The position numbers and the translations under genes are program-made. The notes below the pieces were generated by a model. It ran no database searches. It was given only the letters and a program-made list of their open reading frames with translations, and was not told the origin of the DNA. Below, one piece after another: positions 53,846 to 62,248 of a stretch of 64,000 nt of DNA (positions within the stretch are counted from its first letter, which is position 1; every line of letters starts with the position of its first letter). The stretch covers positions 352,628-416,627 of the forward strand of contig NZ_JACYUD010000002.1 in the NCBI RefSeq assembly GCF_014841565.1, written 5' to 3'. Source of the stretch: Rhizobium sp. CFBP 8762. Lineage in GTDB: Bacteria; Pseudomonadota; Alphaproteobacteria; Rhizobiales; Rhizobiaceae.

Positions 53846-54249
53846 GGTGTCCCCTCCTTGGCTTCACGTAGCTGCCGGAATGTCGCCTTGGCAATCTTGA
53901 TGGCATGGTTGGCCGCAGGCACGCCGGCATAGACCGCCACATGCATCAGCGCTTCGGCGATATCGTCCTCTGTCGCGCCGGTGTTGCGGGTGGCGCGCAC
54001 ATGCATGGCCACCTCATCATCCTGGCCCAGCGCAGCCAGCAGCGCGATGGTGACGATGGACCGTTCGCGCTTGGTAAAATGCGGGCGCGACCAGAGCGAA
54101 CCCCATGCTGTCTCGGTGATGAACTGCTGGAAACCCGCATCAAACGGTGTCATATCGGCGGTTGCGCGGTCCACATGGGCATTGCCCAGAACCGAGCGGC
54201 GCACGGCCATTCCGGTCTCGTACCGTTCAGACTTAGGGGCTTCAACCAT
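53842..54249 (-). CDS. pcaC: 4-carboxymuconolactone decarboxylase
   Basis: AhpD-fold enzyme of 135 residues. Motifs: [48 protein letters not shown] (catalytic Glu region) and [26 protein letters not shown] (His near 115). It decarboxylates gamma-carboxymuconolactone to the enol-lactone used by PcaD. Separate from PcaD here, not fused as in some actinomycetes. Overlaps pcaD by 8 bp. Confidence 0.95.
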   Translation of the reverse strand: MVEAPKSERYETGMAVRRSVLGNAHVDRATADMTPFDAGFQQFITETAWGSLWSRPHFTKRERSIVTIALLAALGQDDEVAMHVRATRNTGATEDDIAEALMHVAVYAGVPAANHAIKIAKATFRQLREAKEGTP

Positions 54250-55036
54250 GATAAACGTCCTTCATATGCGCCCGGATCAAGCCGGCGACAGTCTGTGGCT
54301 GCTCCAGAAAGGGAATGTGTGCGGCCTGCGCGATGACGTCAAAGCGAGCGCCGGGAATCCGTTTGGCGGTATCCTCTACCAAAGCAGGCGTTGTCGCCGC
54401 GTCCTCTGCGCCGCACAGAACAAGGGTGGGAACCCGGATGTGCTTAACGGCCTCGCGCAGGTCTGCATCCCGCAACGCGGCGCAGGTTGCGACATAACCG
54501 GTAGCCGGGGTGCGTGCCAGCATGTTGCGCCACCCATGGAACGCTGCGGGAGACCGCCCGGCAAACCCTTGAGAAAACCAGCGGCTGGCAATGGCATCGG
54601 CCATAGCCGGTAGCCCGACGTCCTCAATCGCCGTGATCCGTTCTGACCAACTGGCGTCTGTTCCAATTTTTGCAGCTGTGTCCAGCAGCACCAGCCCCCT
54701 TACGCGCTGAGGCGCCGTCACCGATACCGCCTGCGAAATCAGCCCGCCGACAGAGACACCGATCAGCGCAGCGTCCTGCCAATCCTCTGCATCCATCAGC
54801 GCCAGCACATCATCAGCCAGAGTGGACAGAGCATAGGGCGTGTCTCCCACATCCGAGAGGCCATGGCCGCGCTTGTCGTAGCACAGCAGTTCAAAATCCG
54901 GCGCAAGATGCTGGCAAACCTCATCCCATATGCGCAGATCCGAGCCAAGCGAATTGGCAAGCACCAGACGCGGCGCACCCTGCCGCCCGCTGATGCGGTA
55001 GTGAATGGATGTTCCGTGAACGGACACAAACGGCAT
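54242..55036 (-). CDS. pcaD: 3-oxoadipate enol-lactonase
   Basis: Alpha/beta hydrolase of 264 residues from the ATG at 55036, preceded by GGGAGGAG. Motifs: LVLANSLGSDLRIWD (oxyanion region), YDKRGHGLSD, nucleophile Ser in LIGVSVGGLISQAV (about 95), and a late His in IAQAAHIPFLEQPQ. It hydrolyses 3-oxoadipate enol-lactone to 3-oxoadipate. First gene of the pcaDCHGIJFB operon, divergent from pcaQ across 109 bp that hold a perfect PcaQ operator. Confidence 0.94.
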   Translation of the reverse strand: MPFVSVHGTSIHYRISGRQGAPRLVLANSLGSDLRIWDEVCQHLAPDFELLCYDKRGHGLSDVGDTPYALSTLADDVLALMDAEDWQDAALIGVSVGGLISQAVSVTAPQRVRGLVLLDTAAKIGTDASWSERITAIEDVGLPAMADAIASRWFSQGFAGRSPAAFHGWRNMLARTPATGYVATCAALRDADLREAVKHIRVPTLVLCGAEDAATTPALVEDTAKRIPGARFDVIAQAAHIPFLEQPQTVAGLIRAHMKDVYHG

Positions 55037-55126
55037 ACGCGTATCACTCCTCCCAGACCCCAACTGCGCCTATCAACAGTTATATCCCTTGTTTAGTGAT
55101 GTAAAATGATGTTTCATACGGCTCTC

Positions 55127-55142
55127 ATAACCAGAGGGTTAT
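55127..55142. promoter_or_regulatory. PcaQ operator between pcaD and pcaQ
   Basis: ATAACC-AGAG-GGTTAT, a perfect inverted repeat matching the ATAACC-N4-GGTTAA motif known for rhizobial PcaQ. It ends 3 bp before the pcaQ GTG, so PcaQ would cover its own start while activating the pcaD promoter on the other strand. Confidence 0.9.
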
Positions 55143-55145
55143 ATT

Positions 55146-56087
55146 GTGCTCCATCCCGCCATTCGCTTGCGCCATCTTGTGACGTTCGTAGAAGTGGCGC
55201 GCACGCAAAGCGTCGGGCGCGCCGCTGTCAACCTGTCCGTGACCCAGCCCGCCGTGTCCAAAACCATGCGGGAGCTGGAAATCATTCTGGACGTCGCTCT
55301 GTTTGACCGCACCAAGCGTGGTACGGCGCTGACGCAAGTCGGCGAGATTTTTCTCCGCCACGCGGAGGCCGGTTTGGAGGCGTTCCGTCGCGGGGTGGAA
55401 GAACTTGGTGCGGCATCTTCGCCCGGTGCAAGGCCCATCCGCATCGGTGCCCTGCCAACCGTATCGGCGCGGCTGCTGCCCGCAGCCGTTAAAGGCTATA
55501 TGGCCCATGGATTGAGTGCCAGCCCACGTATCGTCACAGGGCCGAATGCCTATCTCATGCGCGAGTTGCGGGAAGGCGCGCTGGATCTGGTGGTGGGACG
55601 GATGGGCCAGCCAGCAGAAATGGTCGATCTGGCGTTCGAGCATCTTTACTCGGAGCGGATCGTTCTGGTGGGCCGCACCGGCCATCCCCTGCTGCAATCC
55701 GCGAGCTTCGATCCGCAAGCGCTGCGCCGTGTGGATATGCTGCTGCCCCCGCCGGGGTCGGTCATTCGCGCGACGGTGGATCGGCTGTTTCTGTCTGAGG
55801 GCTTGCCCTATCCGCGCGCCGTGGTCGAGACGGTATCGCTGGCTTTCGGGCGTGCCTATGTGCGTGAAACCGATGCGGTCTGGATTATCTCGGAGGGCGT
55901 GGTGCTGAGCGATATTGCCGATGGCACGATGAAGGCCCTGCCGGTGGACACGTCCGATACACTGGGTCCGGTTGGCATTACCATGACCGCCAGCGCGCCG
56001 GTAGCAGCAACGGTGGACGTGTTTTTGCGCGAAATCCGCCGTGCCGCGCTGCCGATCCGGCAAAAGGTTTTGTCTGCCAATACGTGA
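55146..56087 (+). CDS. pcaQ: LysR-family regulator of protocatechuate catabolism
   Basis: LysR activator of 313 residues, start GTG. N-terminal helix-turn-helix SVGRAAVNLSVTQPAVSKTMRELEIILDVALFDRTKRG (about 18-55); C-terminal inducer domain with RPIRIGALPTVSARLLPAAV. In rhizobia PcaQ responds to beta-carboxymuconate and activates the pcaD operon. The divergent arrangement and exact operator support the name. It converges on eutC with 2 bp between the stops. Confidence 0.94.
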   Translation: MLHPAIRLRHLVTFVEVARTQSVGRAAVNLSVTQPAVSKTMRELEIILDVALFDRTKRGTALTQVGEIFLRHAEAGLEAFRRGVEELGAASSPGARPIRIGALPTVSARLLPAAVKGYMAHGLSASPRIVTGPNAYLMRELREGALDLVVGRMGQPAEMVDLAFEHLYSERIVLVGRTGHPLLQSASFDPQALRRVDMLLPPPGSVIRATVDRLFLSEGLPYPRAVVETVSLAFGRAYVRETDAVWIISEGVVLSDIADGTMKALPVDTSDTLGPVGITMTASAPVAATVDVFLREIRRAALPIRQKVLSANT

Positions 56088-56089
56088 TA

Positions 56090-56845
56090 TCAGCGCAGCG
56101 CCGCAACTGCATCCTTCAGACCGACGCCGCTGATCCCGGTTTGCCGGATAGCTGTAACCAGAGCAACGATTGAATCCAGTGCCTGAGGGATGGCAAGCCC
56201 ACCCTCGCGCACATTGGAGATGCAATTCCGGCTGGAATCCGGGGTGCCCGCCTTCGGCTGATGCGTGATATAAACACCAATGCTGTCGGAAGCGGAAAGA
56301 CCCGGGCGCTCACCGATCAGCATCACGACAATGCGTGCCCTCAAAGCCTCGCCGACCGGATCGGACAGGGCGACACGCGCCTGTCTTGCAACGATGACAG
56401 GACTGAGTGCCATATGAAGCGACGCAAACCGGCTCATAAGTCCTGCCGCCAGCGGTATCGCGTTTAACTCCACGGCCGTTGACGACAACCCGTCGGCGAT
56501 AACAATCGCCACATCGTAACCAGTACCCAAGGCGGTCAATCGCTCGGCAGACGCGTGCGATAACAGACGTCCAAGGTCGGGACGCCGGATATAGGTGCTG
56601 CGGTCCTGCGCCTGACTGTCCACAATCACTGTCTCGCAGCCATGACCGCCGAGACCTTTCGCCAGACGGTCGGTATCGACAGTGGACCAGACTGCCTGAC
56701 GGGCTCGCGCATGGTCTAGCAGGAACGCCTGCGATGCGCGCGTGGGCATCCCTGCGCCAAAGCGACCGAGCGCAACCCGCGCATCGGTCATCTGCGTCAG
56801 GTCGATGCCGGGGTTTTGCCGGGGTGTCGCGATGGAATCCGCCAT
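56090..56845 (-). CDS. eutC: Ethanolamine ammonia-lyase small subunit
   Basis: Protein of 251 residues, ATG at 56845 preceded by GGGAGC and immediately after the eutB stop. It supplies part of the adenosylcobalamin site: DLTQMTDARVALGRFGAGMPTRA, IVIADGLSSTAVELNAIPLA (about 135), GERPGLSASDSIGVYITHQPK and NCISNVREGGL match EutC. With EutB it splits ethanolamine to acetaldehyde and ammonia in the cytoplasm. No EutA reactivase or microcompartment gene is adjacent. Last gene of a seven-gene operon. Confidence 0.95.
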   Translation of the reverse strand: MADSIATPRQNPGIDLTQMTDARVALGRFGAGMPTRASQAFLLDHARARQAVWSTVDTDRLAKGLGGHGCETVIVDSQAQDRSTYIRRPDLGRLLSHASAERLTALGTGYDVAIVIADGLSSTAVELNAIPLAAGLMSRFASLHMALSPVIVARQARVALSDPVGEALRARIVVMLIGERPGLSASDSIGVYITHQPKAGTPDSSRNCISNVREGGLAIPQALDSIVALVTAIRQTGISGVGLKDAVAALR

Positions 56846-56846
56846 G

Positions 56847-58238
56847 TCAGGCTCCCACTGTTTGCGTGTGCGCGAGATAGTGCGTGAGCTTTGGCGGTGC
56901 GCCGACCAGCGCACCGGCTCCATTTGTCAAGCCGATTTCCTGCAGCCAGCGCTCGAACTCCGGTGCCGGAGGGCGCTTCAGCGTTTCCCGGCAATAGACG
57001 GCATCGTGATGGGCGAGCGACTGATAGTTCAGCATGATATCGTCAGCACCCGGCACGGTAATGACGAAATTGACGTTGGCGGCGCACAGCAGCGTCAAAA
57101 GCGCATCCATGTCCTCCTGATCGGCATCGGCGTGGTTGGTGTAGCAGACATCCACACCCATCGGCAGGCCGAGCAGCTTGCCGCAGAAGTGATCCTCCAG
57201 CCCGGCCCGGATAATCTGCTTGCCGTTGAAAAGGTATTCCGGACCGATAAACCCGACAACCGTGTTGACCAGCAGAGGATCGAATGCCCGCGCCACGGCA
57301 TAGGCACGGGTTTCCATGGTTTGCTGGTCAACGCCGAAGTGCGCATTGGCAGACAGCGCCGCACCCTGCCCGGTTTCAAAATACATGATGTTGCCGTCTG
57401 CCGGTGCGCGACGAAGTGACCGTCCGGCATCATGAGCCTCTTTCAGCATGGCAAGGTCGATACCAAAACCCTGATTGGCCTTCTGCGAACCCGCCACCGA
57501 CTGAAACACCAGATCGACCGGCGCACCCGCCTCCATAGCGCGGATGGCGGTGGTCACATGGCCAAGGCAGCAGGTTTGCGTGGGGATCGCAAGGCGCTCG
57601 CGCAACTCGTCCAGCAGAGACACGATCCGCACATAGTCTTCCACACTGTCGGTCGCCGGGTTAACGCCGATCACGGCATCGCCCGACCCCATCAGCAGAC
57701 CATCAATGGCAGACGCGGCAATTCCTCGGCTGTCATCGGTCGGGTGGTTGGGCTGGTTGCGGGTGGACAGTCGCCCGGTAAGACCAATGGTGCTGCGAAA
57801 ACGGGTTACCACTTCCCGTTTGGCCGCCACCGCAATCAGATCCTGCAGCCGCATGATTTTGGAAACCGCTGCGACCATCTCCGGGGTTACGCCAAAGGTG
57901 ATGGCTTCCAGCGCCCTCTGGCCCGTTTCCGGTTTCAGCAGCCACTCCCGAAACTCGCCGACCGTCAGCGAGGCAATGGGTGCGAAGGCTGCCGCATCGT
58001 GCTGATCGGCGATCAACCTCGAAACATCATCGTCATCCGAGGAAATAACCTCTTCGTTCAGAAATGTCCGCAGCGGCAGATCGGCAAGCGCCATCTGCGC
58101 TGCCAGACGCTCCACCGGACCGTGCGCCGCAACACCGGCAAGCTGGTCGCCAGAGCGTTCCGGCGTGGCCTTGGCCAGCAAGTCTTTCAGATCGGCAAAG
58201 GTAAACACCGTCTGTTCAATCGTCATCCTGTAGGGCAT
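56847..58238 (-). CDS. eutB: Ethanolamine ammonia-lyase large subunit
   Basis: Catalytic subunit of 463 residues. Motifs: FADLKDLLAKATPERSGDQLAG (N-term), SRDIAA-type SRGIAASAIDGLLMGSGDAVIGVNP, TQTCCLGHVTTAI, QKANQGFGIDLAMLKEAH, FETGQGAALSANAHFGVDQQT (ethanolamine-binding barrel), GPEYLFNGKQIIRAGLEDHFCGKLLGLPMGVDVCYTNH. All are typical of EutB. Adenosylcobalamin dependent. Two possible ATGs (58238, 58226). Confidence 0.96.
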   Translation of the reverse strand: MPYRMTIEQTVFTFADLKDLLAKATPERSGDQLAGVAAHGPVERLAAQMALADLPLRTFLNEEVISSDDDDVSRLIADQHDAAAFAPIASLTVGEFREWLLKPETGQRALEAITFGVTPEMVAAVSKIMRLQDLIAVAAKREVVTRFRSTIGLTGRLSTRNQPNHPTDDSRGIAASAIDGLLMGSGDAVIGVNPATDSVEDYVRIVSLLDELRERLAIPTQTCCLGHVTTAIRAMEAGAPVDLVFQSVAGSQKANQGFGIDLAMLKEAHDAGRSLRRAPADGNIMYFETGQGAALSANAHFGVDQQTMETRAYAVARAFDPLLVNTVVGFIGPEYLFNGKQIIRAGLEDHFCGKLLGLPMGVDVCYTNHADADQEDMDALLTLLCAANVNFVITVPGADDIMLNYQSLAHHDAVYCRETLKRPPAPEFERWLQEIGLTNGAGALVGAPPKLTHYLAHTQTVGA

Positions 58239-58249
58239 GGGAGCAGAAA

Positions 58250-59038
58250 CTACCGGTTTATGAGGGCAAGCGCTTCGTCATGAAGCTTGGGCGAGGCGGA
58301 TGCCAGCACCCGACCCTGCGCGTGGATCGTCAGTTGGTTTCCCTCCCAATCGGTGATGCAGCCTCCCGCGCCGCGAACCACCGGTACCAGTGCCATATAA
58401 TCATAGGGTTGCAGGCCGGTTTCAAGCACAATATCGACATGGCCGGAAGCCAGCAGCCCATAGAGATAACAATCGCCGCCAAACCGGCGTAATCGAGCGC
58501 TTCTCGAAAGACGCTCGAATTTCGCAGCCTCGTCACCGGTAAACATATCGGGAGAGGTGGTGTAGAAGCGGGCATCCTTAAGCATTTCGCAAGCGCTGGT
58601 GTGCACCTGCTGGCGCTGAAACAGGCACATGCCGGGTGCGCCCGTCCATCGCTCGCCGGTGGCGGGAATGTCGATCAGGCCGCAAAATGGCACGTCATCG
58701 CGCACCAGTGAAATCAACGTTCCGAACAGCGGAAAGCCGGTGATAAAGCTTTTGGTGCCATCAATGGGATCAATTACCCAGGTGAAGCGGTTGCCGGGTT
58801 TTGCACCCATTTCTTCACCGAGAATGCCGTGCTCGGGAAAGCGCGCCTCGATCATGGCGCGCAGCGTTGCTTCAATCGTGCGGTCGGCAATGGTCACGGG
58901 GCTTTCATCAAGCTTGGAGATGATGTCCAGAGGCGTGCGAAAATAAGACAGCGCGAGCGGCCTGACCGCCTCTGCCAGTTCTTCCGCAAAGGCCAGATAA
59001 GGGGCGGCCTCGCTGGTGCCGATACGCGTATTGTCCAT
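58250..59038 (-). CDS. Inositol monophosphatase/histidinol phosphatase-like phosphatase
   Basis: Metal-dependent phosphatase of 262 residues. ATG at 59038 overlaps the preceding kinase stop (TAATG). Li-sensitive phosphatase motifs: GEEMGAKPG with Glu (about 75), WVIDPIDGTKSFITGFP (Asp, Asp; 92-108) and a C-terminal LQPYDYMALVPVVRGAGG with the third Asp. Closest in style to HisN-like members. Encoded between two kinase genes and eutB, so it may dephosphorylate an ethanolamine- or polyol-phosphate intermediate in this operon; this is inference. Confidence 0.85.
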   Translation of the reverse strand: MDNTRIGTSEAAPYLAFAEELAEAVRPLALSYFRTPLDIISKLDESPVTIADRTIEATLRAMIEARFPEHGILGEEMGAKPGNRFTWVIDPIDGTKSFITGFPLFGTLISLVRDDVPFCGLIDIPATGERWTGAPGMCLFQRQQVHTSACEMLKDARFYTTSPDMFTGDEAAKFERLSRSARLRRFGGDCYLYGLLASGHVDIVLETGLQPYDYMALVPVVRGAGGCITDWEGNQLTIHAQGRVLASASPKLHDEALALINR

Positions 59039-59973
59039 TACAGTGCTTTCAGGAAAAGTGGCCAACGGGGATCGTTGATGATGTCGCGGGCGCGCATATG
59101 CTTCCAGATGCCGTATTTGTAGAAATCGAAATCCAGCGTGGAAATTCGGTTCTGCACCATCGCCCAGGTGCTCCACTTAATATCGGCCAAGGCCTTCAAC
59201 ACAGTAAAGCGCGCATGATAGGCGAAGGTGTAGACGCCGAAATATTCTTCGATGACCTCCCGGTCGATCTCTTCGGAAAAGAACATTTCACCGCTCCAGA
59301 TGGCCAGATCGTAGAGCCGCTCATTGTTGGAAGCATATTCAAAATCAATCAGCTTGACCGATTTGTCGTCTCCGATGAGAAAATTGCCAGGCATGGGATC
59401 ATTGAAGCAGGGAACCAGATCAAGGCCCGAGGCTTCCAGTGCCGCCCGTGCCTGCCGGTATTGGTCACGCAGCCAGACATGGTCCAGCGGCCAGTATCCG
59501 TTGAGTTCGCTAACTTGCGCAAAATGCTCCTCGATCATGTCGAAAACGGTTTTCGTGAGCGGCAAGGGCGGGGCGGAATGAAACTCCCGGTAGGTCGCGA
59601 CCGCATTGCCGCGAATGTGCGGATCGGCAAAATCCCGGTGGGTCGAAGGGCGGCGGTCGCAGATGAACTCCGCAATTTCTATGTCGAGATGGTCGAGATA
59701 ATCGAAGGTTCGTGGACCGATGCCGATGGATTCCGCCTGCTTGCTGGCCGCTGCCGCCGATTTGCGGTCGATGAACATTTCCGTTCCGCGTCCGGGAATT
59801 TTCAGGAAATAGCCGACCGGATCATTTTCGACCTCGATGCGGAAATTGGTGTTGCTGATACCGCCCAGCACCGGTTTGTAGCGCAAACGGCGCGCTTTCC
59901 ACGCTTCAACCTGAACAATTGCGGCTTCGACTGCGCGCTCGGCGTCAGATGCCGCCATGCCGATATCCTTCAT
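59038..59973 (-). CDS. Choline/ethanolamine kinase-like phosphotransferase 1
   Basis: Kinase-fold protein of 311 residues. N-terminal GGISNTNFRIEV nucleotide loop (about 38-49), Lys in YFLKIPG, catalytic FNDPMPGNFLI (Asp, Asn; His of the usual HxDxxxxN is Asn) and metal-binding LIDFEYASNNERLYDLA. This is the LicA/choline kinase subgroup, which phosphorylates choline or ethanolamine. In an operon with ethanolamine ammonia-lyase an amino alcohol is the plausible substrate. 12 bp separates it from the second kinase. Confidence 0.85.
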   Translation of the reverse strand: MKDIGMAASDAERAVEAAIVQVEAWKARRLRYKPVLGGISNTNFRIEVENDPVGYFLKIPGRGTEMFIDRKSAAAASKQAESIGIGPRTFDYLDHLDIEIAEFICDRRPSTHRDFADPHIRGNAVATYREFHSAPPLPLTKTVFDMIEEHFAQVSELNGYWPLDHVWLRDQYRQARAALEASGLDLVPCFNDPMPGNFLIGDDKSVKLIDFEYASNNERLYDLAIWSGEMFFSEEIDREVIEEYFGVYTFAYHARFTVLKALADIKWSTWAMVQNRISTLDFDFYKYGIWKHMRARDIINDPRWPLFLKAL

Positions 59974-59985
59974 GATGCCATCCTC

Positions 59986-60945
59986 TCACACCGACCGGAC
60001 ATAGTCTTCAAAACCGGGATGCCCCAATAGCATGCGGCAGCGCAGAAACCGCCAACCGGCATATTTCAGAAACTCAATGCCGACGGCTTGCGAGCGCGCT
60101 TCCATCAGAAGGCTGCGCAGTGCCCAGTAGAAGTCATCGGCAGCGGCATACAGGCGGCACCGCGCAAACTTTGCGCGGCTGACTGAACCGTCATGCAATT
60201 CCAGAAGCGGCTGCATCTGCGTCTCGAACTGGTAGAGTTCGTTCATCTGCACACCGAGCTGATAATAAGGGTCCATATCGCCCGCCATATCGAAGTCCAC
60301 CAACTGCATGGCACCATCCGGCCCAAGCATGACATTGGAGGAATGGGGATCACCGTGGGCCGGGCGCTGGTCGATCCCGGCGGCCTCAAGCGCTGCCCGC
60401 AGGGTATTCATCCAGTTCGCCATCCAGTCGGCATCGGCGGGAAGATGGCTTGAGCCGCGCAGCTTCATCCAGAGCCTGTCGATGCCGTCAAACACCGACC
60501 AAGGCCTGCCCAATGGCGCGCCGGACGCTATCGCCTTCTGCATGGCCACAAGCCTGGTTGCGGTACTCTCATGCATGAGATCGTCGATGCGCGCGGCCTT
60601 CCAGCCTTCACCCAGATATTGCGACAACACGGCGCGCTCCGCAGGCGCGCGGGCTATGGGTTGCGGCGAAAAACCGAGATCGAACCATCGCGACTGCGCC
60701 TCATATGCCACATCGTCATCGACCAGTTCTGCGGTTTCCTCACCGGATAGTTTCAGAAACAGCGTCGGCGTGCCGCCCCCTTCCGAAACCGTGTAAGTTG
60801 TCGACTCCACAGCGTGGTAAGAGGGCGAGGCAACCGGAGGCAAGGCCAGCTCGAAGCCGAGCGGCGCGGATACATCCGACGCAAAACGGGCAAGCGCGCG
60901 CTCCAGCCTGCCTTCCACAGCCATCGCCGCTGGACCGGTTGTCAT
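59986..60945 (-). CDS. Aminoglycoside/choline kinase-like phosphotransferase 2
   Basis: Kinase-fold protein of 319 residues, ATG at 60945 overlapping the stop of the M20 gene. Conserved: Lys in LFLKLSGEE (about 65), catalytic AHGDPHSSNVML (HGDxxxxN complete), and LVDFDMAGDMDPYYQLG for Mg2+. Sequence differs clearly from kinase 1, so they probably act on different substrates or at different steps. The exact substrate is unknown. Confidence 0.8.
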   Translation of the reverse strand: MTTGPAAMAVEGRLERALARFASDVSAPLGFELALPPVASPSYHAVESTTYTVSEGGGTPTLFLKLSGEETAELVDDDVAYEAQSRWFDLGFSPQPIARAPAERAVLSQYLGEGWKAARIDDLMHESTATRLVAMQKAIASGAPLGRPWSVFDGIDRLWMKLRGSSHLPADADWMANWMNTLRAALEAAGIDQRPAHGDPHSSNVMLGPDGAMQLVDFDMAGDMDPYYQLGVQMNELYQFETQMQPLLELHDGSVSRAKFARCRLYAAADDFYWALRSLLMEARSQAVGIEFLKYAGWRFLRCRMLLGHPGFEDYVRSV

Positions 60946-62219
60946 GCAACCCCCTCCAACCCCTCGCAAGCAAGGCGATAGAGCATGTCGGCCACCACCT
61001 GCGTTCCAAACGCCTGATCTTGCGGCGTCGTCAGCTCTGTGGGGTGGTGAATGACCCCATCCTGACTGCGCACCGCAAGCACCACAGCCGGGCAGACAGA
61101 CGACAGGGCCACGGCATCATGTCCGCCGATCGTGTCCAGATGGCGCGCGGTTTCGCCGAAGCCTTGAGCCGTGTTTTCAGCCAGCGCAATCAGCCCCGGT
61201 GCGAAGCTGCCCGCCTTGCGGCGGTCGATGGAGCGGACCTCAAATCCGACGCCTGCGCGCGTCGCCGCCTGCTCGATGCTGATTTTCATCTTGCGCTCGG
61301 CCTCGGCCAGAATATCGGGTGAACCGGACCGAAGCTCGATGAACAGAACCGCTTCTGCCGGTACGATATTGGGAGAATTCGGGTAGACCTCCAAACGGCC
61401 AACCGAGGTGTGCAGGTCCAGCCCGTGATCGGCCACCATGGCGCGCAGATCGGCCATCAAATAGGCGGCTGCGAGAAGCGCATCCTTACGCTCGGCCATC
61501 GGCGTCGGTCCGGTGTGGGCCTGACGGCCCAGAAAGGCGAGACGATATTTGGTGGCACCCCAGAAGCGCGTGAAGATACCAAAGGTTTCGCCGGCATTGA
61601 ACAGCGTTGCAGCGCCCTCAATGTGCAACTCGATCAAGGCTGCGGGAATATCGACCGTATCCGTTCCCGCATAGCCGATAGCCTGAAGCGCGGTGCGCAC
61701 GCAAACGCCGTCGCCATCGATGCGGTCCAGCGCCCATTCCAGCTCTGCTGCGCCGGTAAAGACGCTGCTGCCGAGGAGGCTCGGCTGAAACCGCGCGCCC
61801 TCCTCGTTGGTCCAGTTGGCAACCTGAAAGTTACACGCAGACAGACGGTTTTCCGCCGCCAGTTTTTCCCGAACGGCCAGAATGGCTTCACAGGCCGACA
61901 CAACCCCCAGTGCACCATCGAACCGGCCACCATTGGGCTGGCTGTCCACATGTGAACCGACCATCACCACCGGAGCATTGGGACCGGCAAGTGACAGTGC
62001 GCCGAACTGGTTGCCAATGGCATCGACAGATTGCTCGAAACCATGTTCCGCAAACCAGCGCCCCAGCCAGTCCCGCGCACGGCCATCTTCTGCCGTCAGC
62101 GTCTGGCGGTTCATCGATCCATCAGGCTTGCCGCCATAGGACGACAGCGTTTCCATCATGGTTTGCAGCCGTTCGGGGTTGATCGGTGCTTTGGCGTTTG
62201 TGACGGTCGGATGTGGCAT
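60942..62219 (-). CDS. M20-family hydantoinase/carbamoylase-type amidase
   Basis: Zinc-dependent amidohydrolase of 425 residues from the ATG at 62219; an ATG at 62252 overlapping the upstream stop would add 11. Metal-site motifs of the N-carbamoyl-amino acid hydrolase/allantoate amidohydrolase group: GSHVDSQPNGGRFDGALGV (about 85-103), NWTNEEGARFQPSLLGS (about 136-152), EGAATLFNAGE-type HIEGA, and a late GGHDAVALSSVCP. It hydrolyses a C-N bond of an imported amide or ureide. Upstream gene is the ABC ATPase; the next gene is kinase 2. Confidence 0.87.
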   Translation of the reverse strand: MPHPTVTNAKAPINPERLQTMMETLSSYGGKPDGSMNRQTLTAEDGRARDWLGRWFAEHGFEQSVDAIGNQFGALSLAGPNAPVVMVGSHVDSQPNGGRFDGALGVVSACEAILAVREKLAAENRLSACNFQVANWTNEEGARFQPSLLGSSVFTGAAELEWALDRIDGDGVCVRTALQAIGYAGTDTVDIPAALIELHIEGAATLFNAGETFGIFTRFWGATKYRLAFLGRQAHTGPTPMAERKDALLAAAYLMADLRAMVADHGLDLHTSVGRLEVYPNSPNIVPAEAVLFIELRSGSPDILAEAERKMKISIEQAATRAGVGFEVRSIDRRKAGSFAPGLIALAENTAQGFGETARHLDTIGGHDAVALSSVCPAVVLAVRSQDGVIHHPTELTTPQDQAFGTQVVADMLYRLACEGLEGVA

Positions 62220-62248
62220 AGGACGATCTCTGTTATGGGAATGAGGCT

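Noticed and set aside
55125-56225. 366-codon minus-strand frame over pcaQ
   Set aside because: Completely antisense to pcaQ, whose LysR helix-turn-helix and operator context are clear.
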